NCBI RefSeq assembly: GCF_001922575.1
Contig: NZ_MRCI01000001.1
Coordinates: 2,914,001-2,978,000 of the forward strand
Length of the DNA: 64,000 bases
Source: Neptunomonas phycophila
GTDB lineage: Bacteria; Pseudomonadota; Gammaproteobacteria; Pseudomonadales; Balneatricaceae
Direction of reading: 5' to 3'
Below the pieces are notes generated by a model, which did no database searches, was not told the origin of the DNA, and saw only the letters and a program-made list of their open reading frames with translations. Below are positions 1 through 8,584 of this stretch, piece by piece (position 1 is the stretch's first letter; the number at the start of each line of letters is the position of its first letter). Both the position numbers and the translations under genes were made by a program.

Positions 1-1
1 G

Positions 2-856
2 TCTGGTGGGCGCCTTGATATTGAACTACTCCCCGTAGGCAGTGTAGTTAAACACACCGAAACATTAGACGCGATTAAGATGGGCATACTCGATGGTCAC
101 GTAACAGCGACGGGTTACTTCTCAGGTAAAGACCCAGCGTTTGGTCTTATTGGTAATACAGTTGGCGCCTGGTCAGATACATCTCAGCTACTACAGTACA
201 TTAACTATGGCGGTGGCTACCAAGTAATGACTGACCTTTACGCACCCTATGGCGTTAAATTTGTCGGCGGCTCAACAACCGGCGTTGAGTCGTTTGTTTC
301 TAAAGTGCCTTTGAACGGTGTAGAAGATTTAAAAGGCCTCAAACTGCGGGCACCAGAGGGCTTAGTACAACAAGTCTTTGCTGCAGCGGGTGCGTCTCCG
401 GTTAACTTACCAGGCTCCGAAGTATTTACTGGATTAAGCAAAGGCGTTATCGATGCCGCCGACTACACGGTATTCTCAACAAACCAAAAAGCCGGCATGA
501 ACGATGTAGCAACTCACCCAGTACAGCCCGGTTTCCATTCTTTGCCATTGATCGATATTTCGGTTAGCCAAAAGAAATGGGATAAATTGCCAGCGGATCT
601 TCAAGAAATTTTAACCGTGTCGGTACGCGATTTTGCACAAGACATTACAACCCAATTGCGTATAGCCGACCAGCTAGCGGTAAAAGAAGCACAAGCTAAT
701 CCTGAAATCACCATTCACGACTGGTCAGCACAAGAGCGTAAAAAATTCCGTGCTATCGCCCAGTCTCAGTGGGAAATTTATGCACAAAAGTCTCCTAACG
801 CTGAAAAAGTCTACAACTCCATCTCTACATACCTGAAAGAGAATGGCCTGCTTTAA
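2..856 (+). CDS. TRAP transporter substrate-binding protein (DctP/TakP type), 5' end cut by window
   Basis: Periplasmic binding protein of a TRAP transporter, which delivers an organic acid to the QM permease pair. The reading frame is open from base 2; an ATG at 80 is internal, because the codons before it encode normal family sequence (GGRLDIELLPVGSVV). 284 residues are visible and the signal peptide lies outside the window. The LKLRAPEG stretch near residue 120 carries the arginine that usually contacts the substrate carboxylate in this family. The permease genes follow, then gluconate kinase 3 bases after the last permease, so gluconate or a related hexonate is the likely substrate. That is inference from context; the sequence alone would also fit a keto acid. 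Confidence 0.9.
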   Translation, partial: SGGRLDIELLPVGSVVKHTETLDAIKMGILDGHVTATGYFSGKDPAFGLIGNTVGAWSDTSQLLQYINYGGGYQVMTDLYAPYGVKFVGGSTTGVESFVSKVPLNGVEDLKGLKLRAPEGLVQQVFAAAGASPVNLPGSEVFTGLSKGVIDAADYTVFSTNQKAGMNDVATHPVQPGFHSLPLIDISVSQKKWDKLPADLQEILTVSVRDFAQDITTQLRIADQLAVKEAQANPEITIHDWSAQERKKFRAIAQSQWEIYAQKSPNAEKVYNSISTYLKENGLL

Positions 857-875
857 TTTGCGTTACTAGTACGGT

Positions 876-899
876 TTATGGGTCTTCTTAGGCCCATAA
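876..899 (+). other. Stem-loop between TRAP binding-protein and permease genes
   Basis: Inverted repeat TTATGGGTC (876-884) with GGCCCATAA (891-899), 9 pairs including one G-T wobble, loop TTCTTA. No T-run follows, so it looks like an RNA-stabilising or attenuating hairpin rather than a full terminator. It lies in the 112-base gap where abundant binding protein must be made in excess over the permease. Confidence 0.55.
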
Positions 900-968
900 G
901 CGTCTTCCTCCTTACCTCGACTAACCAGCCTAGATAAACAGGCCTAGCTCTGTTTTGTTGGAGTTTTT

Positions 969-1553
969 ATGCAATCGACAGATCATCTGGGTGGCACGCC
1001 CGATCACTCGCCCGACGATGAACAAGGCAGAAACCTTCTTGACCGCCTTATCCTTCGTATTGGTAACCTACTTAGCCTATTGTTTATCTTTACTGTTGCC
1101 ATTTCATTCTATGAAATTGTGATGCGTTACATTTTCAACGCCCCCACTATGTGGGTGCATGAAAGCGCTTCGTTTATTGGCGGGTCTTTATTTGTTGTAG
1201 GCGGAGCATATGCTCTGGCTAATAATAAACACGTACGCGTTGTGCTTATATACGACCAAGTTTCCGAACGCACGCGCCATTATCTAAACATTTTCCACCA
1301 CCTTGCAGGCTTGGCTTTCACCGGCATGCTGGTCTACGGCGCTTGGGAAATCACATACAGCAGCTGGGTAACACCCTTTGGCGATATCCGCCTTGAGACA
1401 TCAGGATCGGCATGGGACCCTGCATTTCCTTCCCTGTTAAAGGCCGTCATTCTGGTCGTTGTCTGCGTTATGTTTATTCAGTTTTTATTGCACCTTATTA
1501 ACGAAGTATCTCGGCTCAAAGCATTAACACATCGAGGCCGTCATCATGTTTGA
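969..1553 (+). CDS. TRAP transporter small permease (DctQ family)
   Basis: Small membrane subunit of the TRAP transporter, 194 residues with a hydrophilic N-terminus of about 25 residues and four predicted membrane helices, beginning near LILRIGNLLSLLFIFTVAI. The stretch EIVMRYIFNAPTMWVHE is typical of DctQ, with a conserved Arg and Trp before helix 2. It overlaps the large-permease gene by 8 bases, which points to translational coupling. A ribosome site (TTGGAG) lies about 8 bases before the ATG. Substrate inferred from gntK in the same operon. Confidence 0.93.
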   Translation: MQSTDHLGGTPDHSPDDEQGRNLLDRLILRIGNLLSLLFIFTVAISFYEIVMRYIFNAPTMWVHESASFIGGSLFVVGGAYALANNKHVRVVLIYDQVSERTRHYLNIFHHLAGLAFTGMLVYGAWEITYSSWVTPFGDIRLETSGSAWDPAFPSLLKAVILVVVCVMFIQFLLHLINEVSRLKALTHRGRHHV

Positions 1554-2868
1554 TTTATCTTCTCTCGGTATCGGCTTAGGCAGTTTAGCGATGCTGGTCC
1601 TATTGATTGGCTTGCTGCTTACTGGCATGCAATTAGCCTTTGTAACAGGGCTAGTGGCGTTAATTTTTACTCTTGGTTGGTTTGGCGTTGATGCTCTACC
1701 GCTCGTGACCAGCCGCATGTATAGCTTTGTCAACGGGTATGTTTTCTTAGCCGTGCCCATGTTTGTTCTCATGGCAGCCCTGCTCGATCGCTCAGGTATC
1801 GCTGTTGATTTATTCGACGCCATGAAGAAGGCCGCGCGTAAAATACGCGGAGGCGTAGCCGTTCAAACCTTAGTCGTTGCTGTAATTCTAGCGTCTATGT
1901 CCGGTGTCATCGGCGGAGAAACCGTTCTTTTAGGTATTTTAGCCTTACCGCAAATGTTACGTTTAGGCTATAACCGTAAGCTCGCTATTGGTACAACCTG
2001 TGCCGGTGGTGCGCTTGGTACCATGATGCCTCCAAGCATTGTGTTGATTATCTACGGCATGACCGCCAGCGTGTCGATAGGTGACTTGTTTAAAGCGGCT
2101 TTTTTACCGGCAGCTATCCTCGCGCTATTTTATGTCGCTTACGTACTAATCCGTTGCTGGATGGACCCTTCTTTAGCGCCGCTACCGTCGGATGAAATGC
2201 AAAAAGAAGATGACGCCAAACAAACGAATTACTTCAAAGCGCTATTTTTCCCAGGTCTAACGGTCGCCATCGTTCTGGGCAGCATTTACACCGGTGTCGC
2301 GTCAGTCACCGAAGCCTCTGCACTGGGTGTTGTTGGCATTATGCTCAGCGCGCTGATTCGTGGCGAACTTAATGTCCAGATGCTCAAAGATAGCGCCAAA
2401 TCGACTATGCAAACCTGCGGTATGATCATGTGGATTGGTATCGGTGCTAGCGCACTAGTCGGCGTATACAACTTGATGGGCGGCATCGACTTTGTCGAAA
2501 GCGTCATCCTGTCGCTGAGTAACGGTCATGTTATGGGCACCGTATTAATCATGATGGTGATTTTGCTGATTTTGGGCATGTTCCTTGATTGGGTGGGTGT
2601 TGCGTTACTCACTATGCCTATCTTTGTACCCATTATCGTCGGCCTCGGCTTAGACCCTATCTGGTTTGGTGTGGTGTTTTGCTTGAACATGCAGGTGTCT
2701 TTTTTATCACCTCCATTTGGCCCAGCGGCGTTTTACCTTAAGTCGGTGGCTCCCAAAGATATCAGCTTGGGTGAGATATTCTCTGCCCTGCTACCGTTCA
2801 TTGCGTTGCAGATCATAGTGCTTGCGCTGGTTATCGCCTTTCCGCAACTGTCTTTGTGGTGGAAATAA
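1546..2868 (+). CDS. TRAP transporter large permease (DctM family)
   Basis: Large sodium-coupled membrane subunit, 440 residues with 11-12 hydrophobic segments, the normal DctM length. Family landmarks are GGALGTMMPPSIVLIIYGM near residue 155, GSIYTGVASVTEASALGVVG near residue 245, and a third conserved segment FLSPPFGPAAFYLKSV near residue 385. It belongs to the mannitol/keto-acid type of DctM rather than the dicarboxylate type. The start overlaps the small permease gene by 8 bases and the stop is 3 bases before gntK, so all four genes form one operon. Confidence 0.95.
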   Translation: MFDLSSLGIGLGSLAMLVLLIGLLLTGMQLAFVTGLVALIFTLGWFGVDALPLVTSRMYSFVNGYVFLAVPMFVLMAALLDRSGIAVDLFDAMKKAARKIRGGVAVQTLVVAVILASMSGVIGGETVLLGILALPQMLRLGYNRKLAIGTTCAGGALGTMMPPSIVLIIYGMTASVSIGDLFKAAFLPAAILALFYVAYVLIRCWMDPSLAPLPSDEMQKEDDAKQTNYFKALFFPGLTVAIVLGSIYTGVASVTEASALGVVGIMLSALIRGELNVQMLKDSAKSTMQTCGMIMWIGIGASALVGVYNLMGGIDFVESVILSLSNGHVMGTVLIMMVILLILGMFLDWVGVALLTMPIFVPIIVGLGLDPIWFGVVFCLNMQVSFLSPPFGPAAFYLKSVAPKDISLGEIFSALLPFIALQIIVLALVIAFPQLSLWWK

Positions 2869-2871
2869 GCG

Positions 2872-3384
2872 ATGAATAAGCAAAAGATAATTGTGATGGG
2901 CGTATCGGGTTGCGGTAAATCCTTGATCGGATCATTGCTGGCTGAGCACTTGGGCCTATCATTTTATGATGGAGATGATTTTCACCCCCCTGAGAACGTG
3001 GAAAAAATGCGCCAAGGCACTCCACTCAATGACCATGATCGTCGTGAGTGGCTACACACTCTCAATCAGTTAATTACTAGCAAGCCGAATGCGGTTGTGG
3101 CGTGCTCTGGACTTAAGCCCCAGTATCGTGAGCTGTTACGTCAGGGCAATGAGGCCACGTTAATTTACTTAAAAGGCGATATCGATACGATTTGGAAACG
3201 TCATCAACAACGCGAAGGCCATTATTTTAACGGTCGAGGCATGTTGGAGAGCCAGTTTGGAGATCTCATCGAGCCACTAACCGATGAAGCGGTTCATATC
3301 GATATCGATCAACCTGTAGAGGACGTGCTCAATGATATTCTTAAAGCACTGGACGACCCGTTAGCACACCCCACAAGATCTTGA
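2872..3384 (+). CDS. gntK: Gluconokinase
   Basis: Phosphorylates D-gluconate to 6-phosphogluconate with ATP, feeding the Entner-Doudoroff pathway encoded elsewhere in the window. 170 residues, full length for the GntK/IdnK family. The P-loop GVSGCGKS is at residues 10-17; YDGDDFHPPENVEKM follows at about residues 32-46, and a KRHQQREGHYF segment corresponds to the lid region. It starts 3 bases after the TRAP permease stop, so it is very probably cotranscribed and coupled. This position is the main evidence that the upstream transporter carries gluconate. Confidence 0.95.
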   Translation: MNKQKIIVMGVSGCGKSLIGSLLAEHLGLSFYDGDDFHPPENVEKMRQGTPLNDHDRREWLHTLNQLITSKPNAVVACSGLKPQYRELLRQGNEATLIYLKGDIDTIWKRHQQREGHYFNGRGMLESQFGDLIEPLTDEAVHIDIDQPVEDVLNDILKALDDPLAHPTRS

Positions 3385-3394
3385 TCTAAGATAC

Positions 3395-3421
3395 GCTCCC
3401 CATGAATAGATTATGGGGAGC
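3395..3421. terminator. Hairpin between convergent gntK and rpiA
   Basis: Perfect 9-base inverted repeat GCTCCCCAT (3395-3403) and ATGGGGAGC (3413-3421) with a 9-base loop. Only weak T-tracts follow on either strand. Its place between two convergent genes suggests a shared bidirectional terminator. Confidence 0.65.
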
Positions 3422-3439
3422 TTTGATCTAACGCTCCGT

Positions 3440-4114
3440 TTATGAGCGCTTAAACGTTTCTACGCCATCAGGAGTACTCATCAATACGACATCAGCACCA
3501 CGATTAGCAAACAAACCATTCGTCACTACCCCTACCACGTTATTTAAAACGCGCTCTAACTCTTTAGGGTTAACGATCGACAAATCATGCACATCGAGAA
3601 TCTCGTTCCCGTTATCTGTTACGACACCTTCACGATAAACCGGAGCGCCATCAAGCTTTACTATTTCTCGTGCTACATAGGAGCGCGACATCGGGATCAC
3701 CTCGATAGGTAACGGGAAGCCACCTAAAATATCCACCTGCTTTGACGAGTCGACAATACACACAAATTCACGAGAGGCCGCTGCAACAATCTTTTCTCGC
3801 GTTAACGCAGCGCCACCGCCTTTAATGAGATTTAAGTGCGGATCAAACTCATCAGCGCCATCAATATAAACATCAAGCTGCCCAGCCGTATTAAGATCCA
3901 AGACCTCGATGCCATGAGCTTCCAAACGCTTTGCCGTCTCATCTGAGCTTGCCACGGCACTGGCAAAAAGATGTTTAATCTTTGCTAACTCATCAATAAA
4001 AAAGTTAGCTGTTGACCCTGTTCCTACGCCGACAATGGAATCATCATTGAGCTTGGGACGGATATACTCGATGGCCGCTTGTGCTACAGCTAGCTTCATT
4101 TCATCTTGAGTCAT
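3440..4114 (-). CDS. rpiA: Ribose-5-phosphate isomerase A
   Basis: Interconverts ribose-5-phosphate and ribulose-5-phosphate in the non-oxidative pentose phosphate pathway. 224 residues against 219 in E. coli. Conserved blocks are [11 protein letters not shown] near residue 31, [21 protein letters not shown] around residues 83-103 (catalytic Asp and the lysine-glycine phosphate loop), and LTREKIVA. Single-gene unit, divergent from ilvA and convergent with gntK. The combination of rpiA and ilvA side by side is common in gammaproteobacteria. Confidence 0.97.
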   Translation of the reverse strand: MTQDEMKLAVAQAAIEYIRPKLNDDSIVGVGTGSTANFFIDELAKIKHLFASAVASSDETAKRLEAHGIEVLDLNTAGQLDVYIDGADEFDPHLNLIKGGGAALTREKIVAAASREFVCIVDSSKQVDILGGFPLPIEVIPMSRSYVAREIVKLDGAPVYREGVVTDNGNEILDVHDLSIVNPKELERVLNNVVGVVTNGLFANRGADVVLMSTPDGVETFKRS

Positions 4115-4147
4115 GGTTTTACCCTAATTATTCATAAATATGGCCAA

Positions 4148-4153
4148 ATTATA
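4148..4153 (-). promoter_or_regulatory. Possible -10 element of rpiA
   Basis: Perfect TATAAT on the minus strand, 34 bases before the rpiA start codon. I do not see a good -35 hexamer at 16-18 bases, so the call is tentative. Confidence 0.4.
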
Positions 4154-4288
4154 CGCAGCATTTGCCCTCGCTTGTAGACGAATTGCAACACAGCGAGTAG
4201 CATTTCTGCCTCTCCTTGCTAAATACTCACATTTACCGCTTAGCAAGACACTTGCAGATCTAATCCTATTGAAAAATTAGTTAACAAC

Positions 4289-5806
4289 ATGGCTCACCGA
4301 TACATCAAAAAAATACTCGAAGCTCGCGTCTATGACGTCGCTGTCGAAACCCCTCTTGATGAGGCTCGTGGTCTTTCAGAAAGGCTTAATAACCGTGTGC
4401 TTCTTAAGCGCGAAGACTTACAGCCGGTGTTCTCATTCAAGATTCGCGGCGCTTATAACAAAATGCGTCAGTTAACTGAAGAACAACTGGCCTGTGGTGT
4501 TGTAGCTGCTTCAGCGGGTAACCATGCGCAAGGCTTAGCCATGGCGGCTAAAAAAATGGGGGTAAAAGCCACCATTGTAATGCCCAAAACGACTCCGGAG
4601 CTAAAGGTCAACAATGTTCGCCGTTTAGGTGGCAAAGTTGTACTGCACGGCGACGCCTATGATGATGCCTCAGCCTACGCTAAAGCCTTAGTTGCCGAGA
4701 AAGGCATGACCTATGTACACCCCTTTGACGACCCAGACGTTATTGCCGGCCAAGGCACAATAGCTATGGAAATTCTTCGTCAAGAGTCAGGGCCGATTGA
4801 CGCTATTTTCGTACCGGTTGGCGGCGGCGGCTTGATTGCAGGTATTGCGGCTTATGTGAAATACCTGCGCCCAGAAACAAAAGTTATTGGCGTAGAGCCC
4901 AGCGAAGCCGCTTGTTTGCATGCCGCTCTGGCAGCTGGTAGCCGAGTCGTGCTACCACAAGTTGGCATTTTTGCTGACGGCGTGGCCGTTGCTCAAATTG
5001 GTGAAAATACCTTTGAACTGGCCCGTGAATATGTCGATGAAGTGATCTGCGTATCAACTGACGAAATCTGCGCGGCTATAAAAGATATTTACGACGATAC
5101 CCGCTCCATTTGTGAGCCCGCTGGAGCATTGGGTATTGCGGGTATGAAAAAATATGTGGCCCGCGAGCAATGCAGCAACCAAACACTGATTGCCATCGAC
5201 TCTGGCGCAAACGTGAACTTTGACCGTTTACGCCACATTGCAGAGCGCTCTGAGCTTGGAGAAAAGCGCGAAGTCATCGTCGCCGCTAAAATCCCAGAAA
5301 AGCCAGGTAGCTTTAAAAAGTTTTGCACGGCGTTAGGTAAACGTAACATCACTGAATTTAACTATCGCTACAGTAATGACGATACCGCTGTCGTATTTGC
5401 TGGCATTCAGGTTAAACCTAACAATGACGGCCGCGATGAGCTATTGGCTGAAATTCGAGAGCACTTAGACGAAGTCATTGACCTAACCGATGACGAAACC
5501 GCCAAACTACACGTGCGTTATATGGTCGGAGGCCATGCCCCCGAAGCCGTCGACAACGAAGTGGTTTATCGCTTTGAGTTCCCTGAACGACCTGGCGCGT
5601 TGATGAAGTTTCTAACCAAACTAGGCGGCCGTTGGAATATTTCCATGTTCCATTACCGCAACCATGGCGCGGCAGCCGGTCGTGTTTTAGTAGGAATGCA
5701 AGTGCCTGCGCAAGAGCATAGCCAAGTCCAAGCGTTTCTGGATGAAATCGGTTATGAATACTGGGACGAAACAGACAACGCGTCCTATCAACTTTTCTTA
5801 GGCTAG
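4289..5806 (+). CDS. ilvA: Threonine ammonia-lyase, biosynthetic
   Basis: PLP enzyme that deaminates threonine to 2-oxobutanoate, the first step of isoleucine synthesis. 505 residues, as expected for the long allosteric form (E. coli 514). The PLP lysine is in FSFKIRGAYNK at residue 51; the phosphate-binding loop is PVGGGGL near residue 176. The C-terminal third carries two ACT-like regulatory domains, beginning with KREVIVAAKIPEKPGSFKKF and YRFEFPERPGALMKFLTKLG, where isoleucine and valine act in the family. Monocistronic; divergent from rpiA across a 174-base gap that must hold both promoters. Confidence 0.97.
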   Translation: MAHRYIKKILEARVYDVAVETPLDEARGLSERLNNRVLLKREDLQPVFSFKIRGAYNKMRQLTEEQLACGVVAASAGNHAQGLAMAAKKMGVKATIVMPKTTPELKVNNVRRLGGKVVLHGDAYDDASAYAKALVAEKGMTYVHPFDDPDVIAGQGTIAMEILRQESGPIDAIFVPVGGGGLIAGIAAYVKYLRPETKVIGVEPSEAACLHAALAAGSRVVLPQVGIFADGVAVAQIGENTFELAREYVDEVICVSTDEICAAIKDIYDDTRSICEPAGALGIAGMKKYVAREQCSNQTLIAIDSGANVNFDRLRHIAERSELGEKREVIVAAKIPEKPGSFKKFCTALGKRNITEFNYRYSNDDTAVVFAGIQVKPNNDGRDELLAEIREHLDEVIDLTDDETAKLHVRYMVGGHAPEAVDNEVVYRFEFPERPGALMKFLTKLGGRWNISMFHYRNHGAAAGRVLVGMQVPAQEHSQVQAFLDEIGYEYWDETDNASYQLFLG

Positions 5807-5814
5807 ACCTTACA

Positions 5815-5846
5815 GCGGATATCAGCGGCGCATAACTGATATCCGC
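5815..5846 (+). terminator. Stem-loop after ilvA
   Basis: Perfect 11-base inverted repeat GCGGATATCAG (5815-5825) and CTGATATCCGC (5836-5846), loop of 10 bases, 8 bases after the ilvA stop. No T-run, so either a non-canonical terminator or a 3'-end-stabilising structure. Confidence 0.5.
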
Positions 5847-5895
5847 ATGTAACGGCATTGATACTCAAACAACCTGAAAGTAGCATTAAGGCGCT

Positions 5896-5942
5896 CCTGT
5901 TTTTGAACTACCGTAGTTCTCACGGCTAACAATAAAAACAGG
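5896..5942. repeat. Nested inverted repeat upstream of gene at 5954
   Basis: Outer arms CCTGTTTTT (5896-5904) and AAAAACAGG (5934-5942) are perfect 9-base complements. Directly inside the left arm is a second perfect dyad, GAACTAC (5905-5911), one base, GTAGTTC (5913-5919). The right outer arm ends 11 bases before the ATG at 5954, so the structure could act as an operator or as an RNA fold near the ribosome site. Confidence 0.55.
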
Positions 5943-5953
5943 CAGAACCGGCT

Positions 5954-6511
5954 ATGATGCATCTCACACGTCAACTCACCGCCATCAGTGGTCTTTGTTT
6001 AACGCTATCAACTCCCGCTATTGCAGACCTATCCGGCACCCAAACAATACAGTTGCTCGATAAAGACAACAGTGCTCACACCATAGGAAGCATCACATTC
6101 ACTCACGAAGGCGAACAAACCCAGTATCAATTACATATTGATCATAGCCAGTTCACCGATTACTTCCTTTCTATGAAGGAGATGAAATGCTTAGAAGGCC
6201 CAGAACTATGGTGCCATCTGCCATATCCCTACCCATCACCTCGTACCATTAGCCCAGACAACACCCAATGGCTATCGCACGATTTACTCTTTATGTTTAA
6301 AAAGCCAAATGAATTTGGAGCGAATTTCTGGAACGGGATTTATTACGAATTTACAGTGACGGATGAAGGTTTAGTTGGACGAGCACGCGCAGTGGATTTA
6401 AATGAGCTGGCCGCCCCGCCCGACGACTTAGGCATACCGCCTTTTGCACCGATGACGTTAGAAGACATCGATGAAGGGCAGCGCTGGTTGCCGTCTGCTG
6501 TTATTCGTTAA
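5954..6511 (+). CDS. Exported protein of unknown function
   Basis: 185 residues. The N-terminus looks like a cleavable signal peptide: a short basic start, hydrophobic ISGLCLTLS, and a likely cleavage after TPAIA near residue 24. The mature part is hydrophilic, with two cysteines about 12 residues apart (MKCLEGPELWCHL) that could form a disulfide, and an aromatic stretch NFWNGIYYEF. I do not recognise a family. Its stop codon overlaps that of the convergent membrane-protein gene at 6508, so the two have no room for a terminator between them. A nested inverted repeat lies just upstream. Confidence 0.8.
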   Translation: MMHLTRQLTAISGLCLTLSTPAIADLSGTQTIQLLDKDNSAHTIGSITFTHEGEQTQYQLHIDHSQFTDYFLSMKEMKCLEGPELWCHLPYPYPSPRTISPDNTQWLSHDLLFMFKKPNEFGANFWNGIYYEFTVTDEGLVGRARAVDLNELAAPPDDLGIPPFAPMTLEDIDEGQRWLPSAVIR

Positions 6512-7017
6512 CCAGCCTTAGTGGGGACTTCCGGCGAGTGATCGTGTTCGCCAAAGAACGCTTTCAGTGTAAACAAAGTCAGCGACACAATCCCCCATAG
6601 CAGGCCTAAAACAACACCAGCATCGATAATTCCACGCCAAGGCTGCGGCACATGATGCACCACTTGGATGATGATGAGAATGCCTATAGTCAGCGTAAAG
6701 GTAACTATCTTACGGCGTCTTTCGCTGTGGAAAAACCCCATACAAAAGAGCGGAGCAAGCAATACGCGCACTGGAGTAATGTTATTAGATAGGTATCTAA
6801 TGCGAGCCGCCACACGAGGCGAAAAACCTTTTTGAAAGCCTTTATACCCTTCGGCAAACCCCATAAAAACCACACTAAACAGCAGAGCCAACCAATGATA
6901 CCAATGCAGTGTTTGTGTCGTAAGCTGCAAAGCCATAGGGCCTAAGCGATAAATAGCGCTAGCGAAGATCAGACAAATGCCCGCATACCCCCACATGGCT
7001 GCAAACGTCCCCAACAT
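6508..7017 (-). CDS. Integral membrane protein of unknown function
   Basis: 169 residues with about four hydrophobic segments: residues 6-30, 42-56, 105-123 and 130-153. Between helices 2 and 3 is a basic loop (KGFSPRVAARIRYLSN) that should face the cytoplasm, and the C-terminal tail is acidic and histidine-containing. I recognise no catalytic motif and propose no function. Start chosen at the first ATG. Stop codons of this gene and the gene at 5954 share two bases. Confidence 0.8.
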   Translation of the reverse strand: MLGTFAAMWGYAGICLIFASAIYRLGPMALQLTTQTLHWYHWLALLFSVVFMGFAEGYKGFQKGFSPRVAARIRYLSNNITPVRVLLAPLFCMGFFHSERRRKIVTFTLTIGILIIIQVVHHVPQPWRGIIDAGVVLGLLWGIVSLTLFTLKAFFGEHDHSPEVPTKAG

Positions 7018-7094
7018 AGCTACCTCAATACGTAAACAAACAAAAGCGAAGCGGTATTATAAGGGATCAATGAACAAAATCGAGATAAAAAAAA

Positions 7095-7111
7095 GCCGCC
7101 CAATGGGCGGC
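7095..7111 (-). terminator. Rho-independent terminator of the dctPQM operon
   Basis: GC-rich hairpin GCCGCCC (7095-7101), 3-base loop, GGGCGGC (7105-7111); on the minus strand it is followed by eight T residues. It lies about 75 bases after the dctM stop. A second, weaker stem (CTGGCT with AGCCAG, 7149-7165) lies between it and the stop. Confidence 0.9.
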
Positions 7112-7186
7112 GAAGTGCACTTTTACACTAATTAATCAGGGGAGAGGGCTGGCTCCCCCAGCCAGGATTCGTTAAGCCTAACTCGC

Positions 7187-8584
7187 TTAGTAACCTTTTA
7201 GCTTGTCGATATATTCCGGCAAGAACAATGAAATCTCTGGAACATACGTAATTAATCCCAAGAAGCCTAACAACAAGCACAACCACGGTAGGCAGGCTTT
7301 GATTACCCAGATCATGTTCTGACCCGTGATACCTGCTGTAACAAAGAGATTGAGCCCCACCGGCGGTGTCAGCATACCGATCTCCATGTTAACCACCATG
7401 ATGATACCTAGGTGGATAGGGTCGATACCCAACTGCATAGCAATAGGGAACAGAATCGGTGCCATGATCAACAGGATAGCCGAAGGCTCCATGAAGTTAC
7501 CGGCTGCTAATAGCAGTAAGTTCATGATGATTAAAAAGCCCCACGCAGGCAGTCCCCAGCTCACAATCGCTTCTGCAATATGATGAGGAATACGCTCAGT
7601 GGTCAATACGTGAGCAAACAACATTGCATTCGCAATGATGAATAGCAGCATTAACGACACTTTGGATGCGTCTAGAATGACCTTACGTACTTCAGGGTCG
7701 AATGCAGATTTAGGGAAAGCTAATAGCATCTGACCTATGTTACGCACGATAGCTGAGGGCATTGCTTCACCTTCATTACGCCATGCCACATTGCGCAATG
7801 GACCTATGTCTCGGTACCCCATAACAGCAATAAAGTAACCGTATACAGCGGCCACAGCGGCAGCCTCTGTTGGCGACGCTATACCTCCGTAAATAGAGCC
7901 CAATACGATGATGATCAGCATTAAGCCACCCAGCGCAATAAGGCCTGAACGAGCTAACGCACCAAAACCTGGAAACGGCTGAGAAGGCAAACCTTTAATA
8001 CGCGCCACAATGTAAATGGCAATCATCAAGATCAAACCCATCATCAAACCGGGGATAAAACCCGCCATGAACATGCGAGATGCTGAAACTTCAGTCGCCG
8101 CTGCGTATACCAGCATAACGATAGACGGTGGAATCAAAATACCCAGCGTACCGGCGTTAGCAATAACGCCCGCCGCAAACGATTGTGGATAACCAGAGCG
8201 CACCATGCCCGCGATACAGATCGTACCAATTGCAGCAACCGTTGCTGGCGATGAACCGGATACAGCCGCAAACAACATACAAGCAAGAACCGATGCCATT
8301 GCCAAGCCGCCACGAATGTGGCCCACCGAATTCACTGCAAAGTTAATCAAACGCTTAGCGACACCGCCCGTCGATAAGAAAGCCGATGATAAAATAAAGA
8401 AAGGAATCGCTAACAAAGTGTAATGCTCAGATGTCGCTTCAAACAGTTTTAACGCAACTGATGCCAACGAGTCATTTGAGAATAATAAAATAGTGGTTAT
8501 CGACGATAAGCCTAATGCTATTGCAATTGGCATCCCGATAAACATGCACCCAAACAGTACTGTGAAGAGGACCGCGATTGTCAT
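7187..8584 (-). CDS. dctM: C4-dicarboxylate TRAP transporter large permease
   Basis: Large membrane subunit, 465 residues with about 12 membrane segments. Landmarks: AIGTICIAGMVRSGYPQSF near residue 120, GTLGILIPPSIVMLVYAAAT near residue 146, GGIASPTEAAAVAAVYGYF near residue 233, and a C-terminal GMLTPPVGLNLFVTAGIT. Between the two halves is a hydrophilic insert (RDIGPLRNVAWRNEGEAMP) that is usual in DctM proteins of this subgroup. The ATG overlaps the dctQ stop (TAATG), indicating coupling. The dctBD genes and DctP type next door support fumarate, malate or succinate as substrate. Confidence 0.95.
   Translation of the reverse strand: MTIAVLFTVLFGCMFIGMPIAIALGLSSITTILLFSNDSLASVALKLFEATSEHYTLLAIPFFILSSAFLSTGGVAKRLINFAVNSVGHIRGGLAMASVLACMLFAAVSGSSPATVAAIGTICIAGMVRSGYPQSFAAGVIANAGTLGILIPPSIVMLVYAAATEVSASRMFMAGFIPGLMMGLILMIAIYIVARIKGLPSQPFPGFGALARSGLIALGGLMLIIIVLGSIYGGIASPTEAAAVAAVYGYFIAVMGYRDIGPLRNVAWRNEGEAMPSAIVRNIGQMLLAFPKSAFDPEVRKVILDASKVSLMLLFIIANAMLFAHVLTTERIPHHIAEAIVSWGLPAWGFLIIMNLLLLAAGNFMEPSAILLIMAPILFPIAMQLGIDPIHLGIIMVVNMEIGMLTPPVGLNLFVTAGITGQNMIWVIKACLPWLCLLLGFLGLITYVPEISLFLPEYIDKLKGY

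Noticed and set aside
5475-5858. 127-codon minus-strand frame opposite ilvA
   Set aside because: Lies over the ACT domains of ilvA; no start signal and no family.
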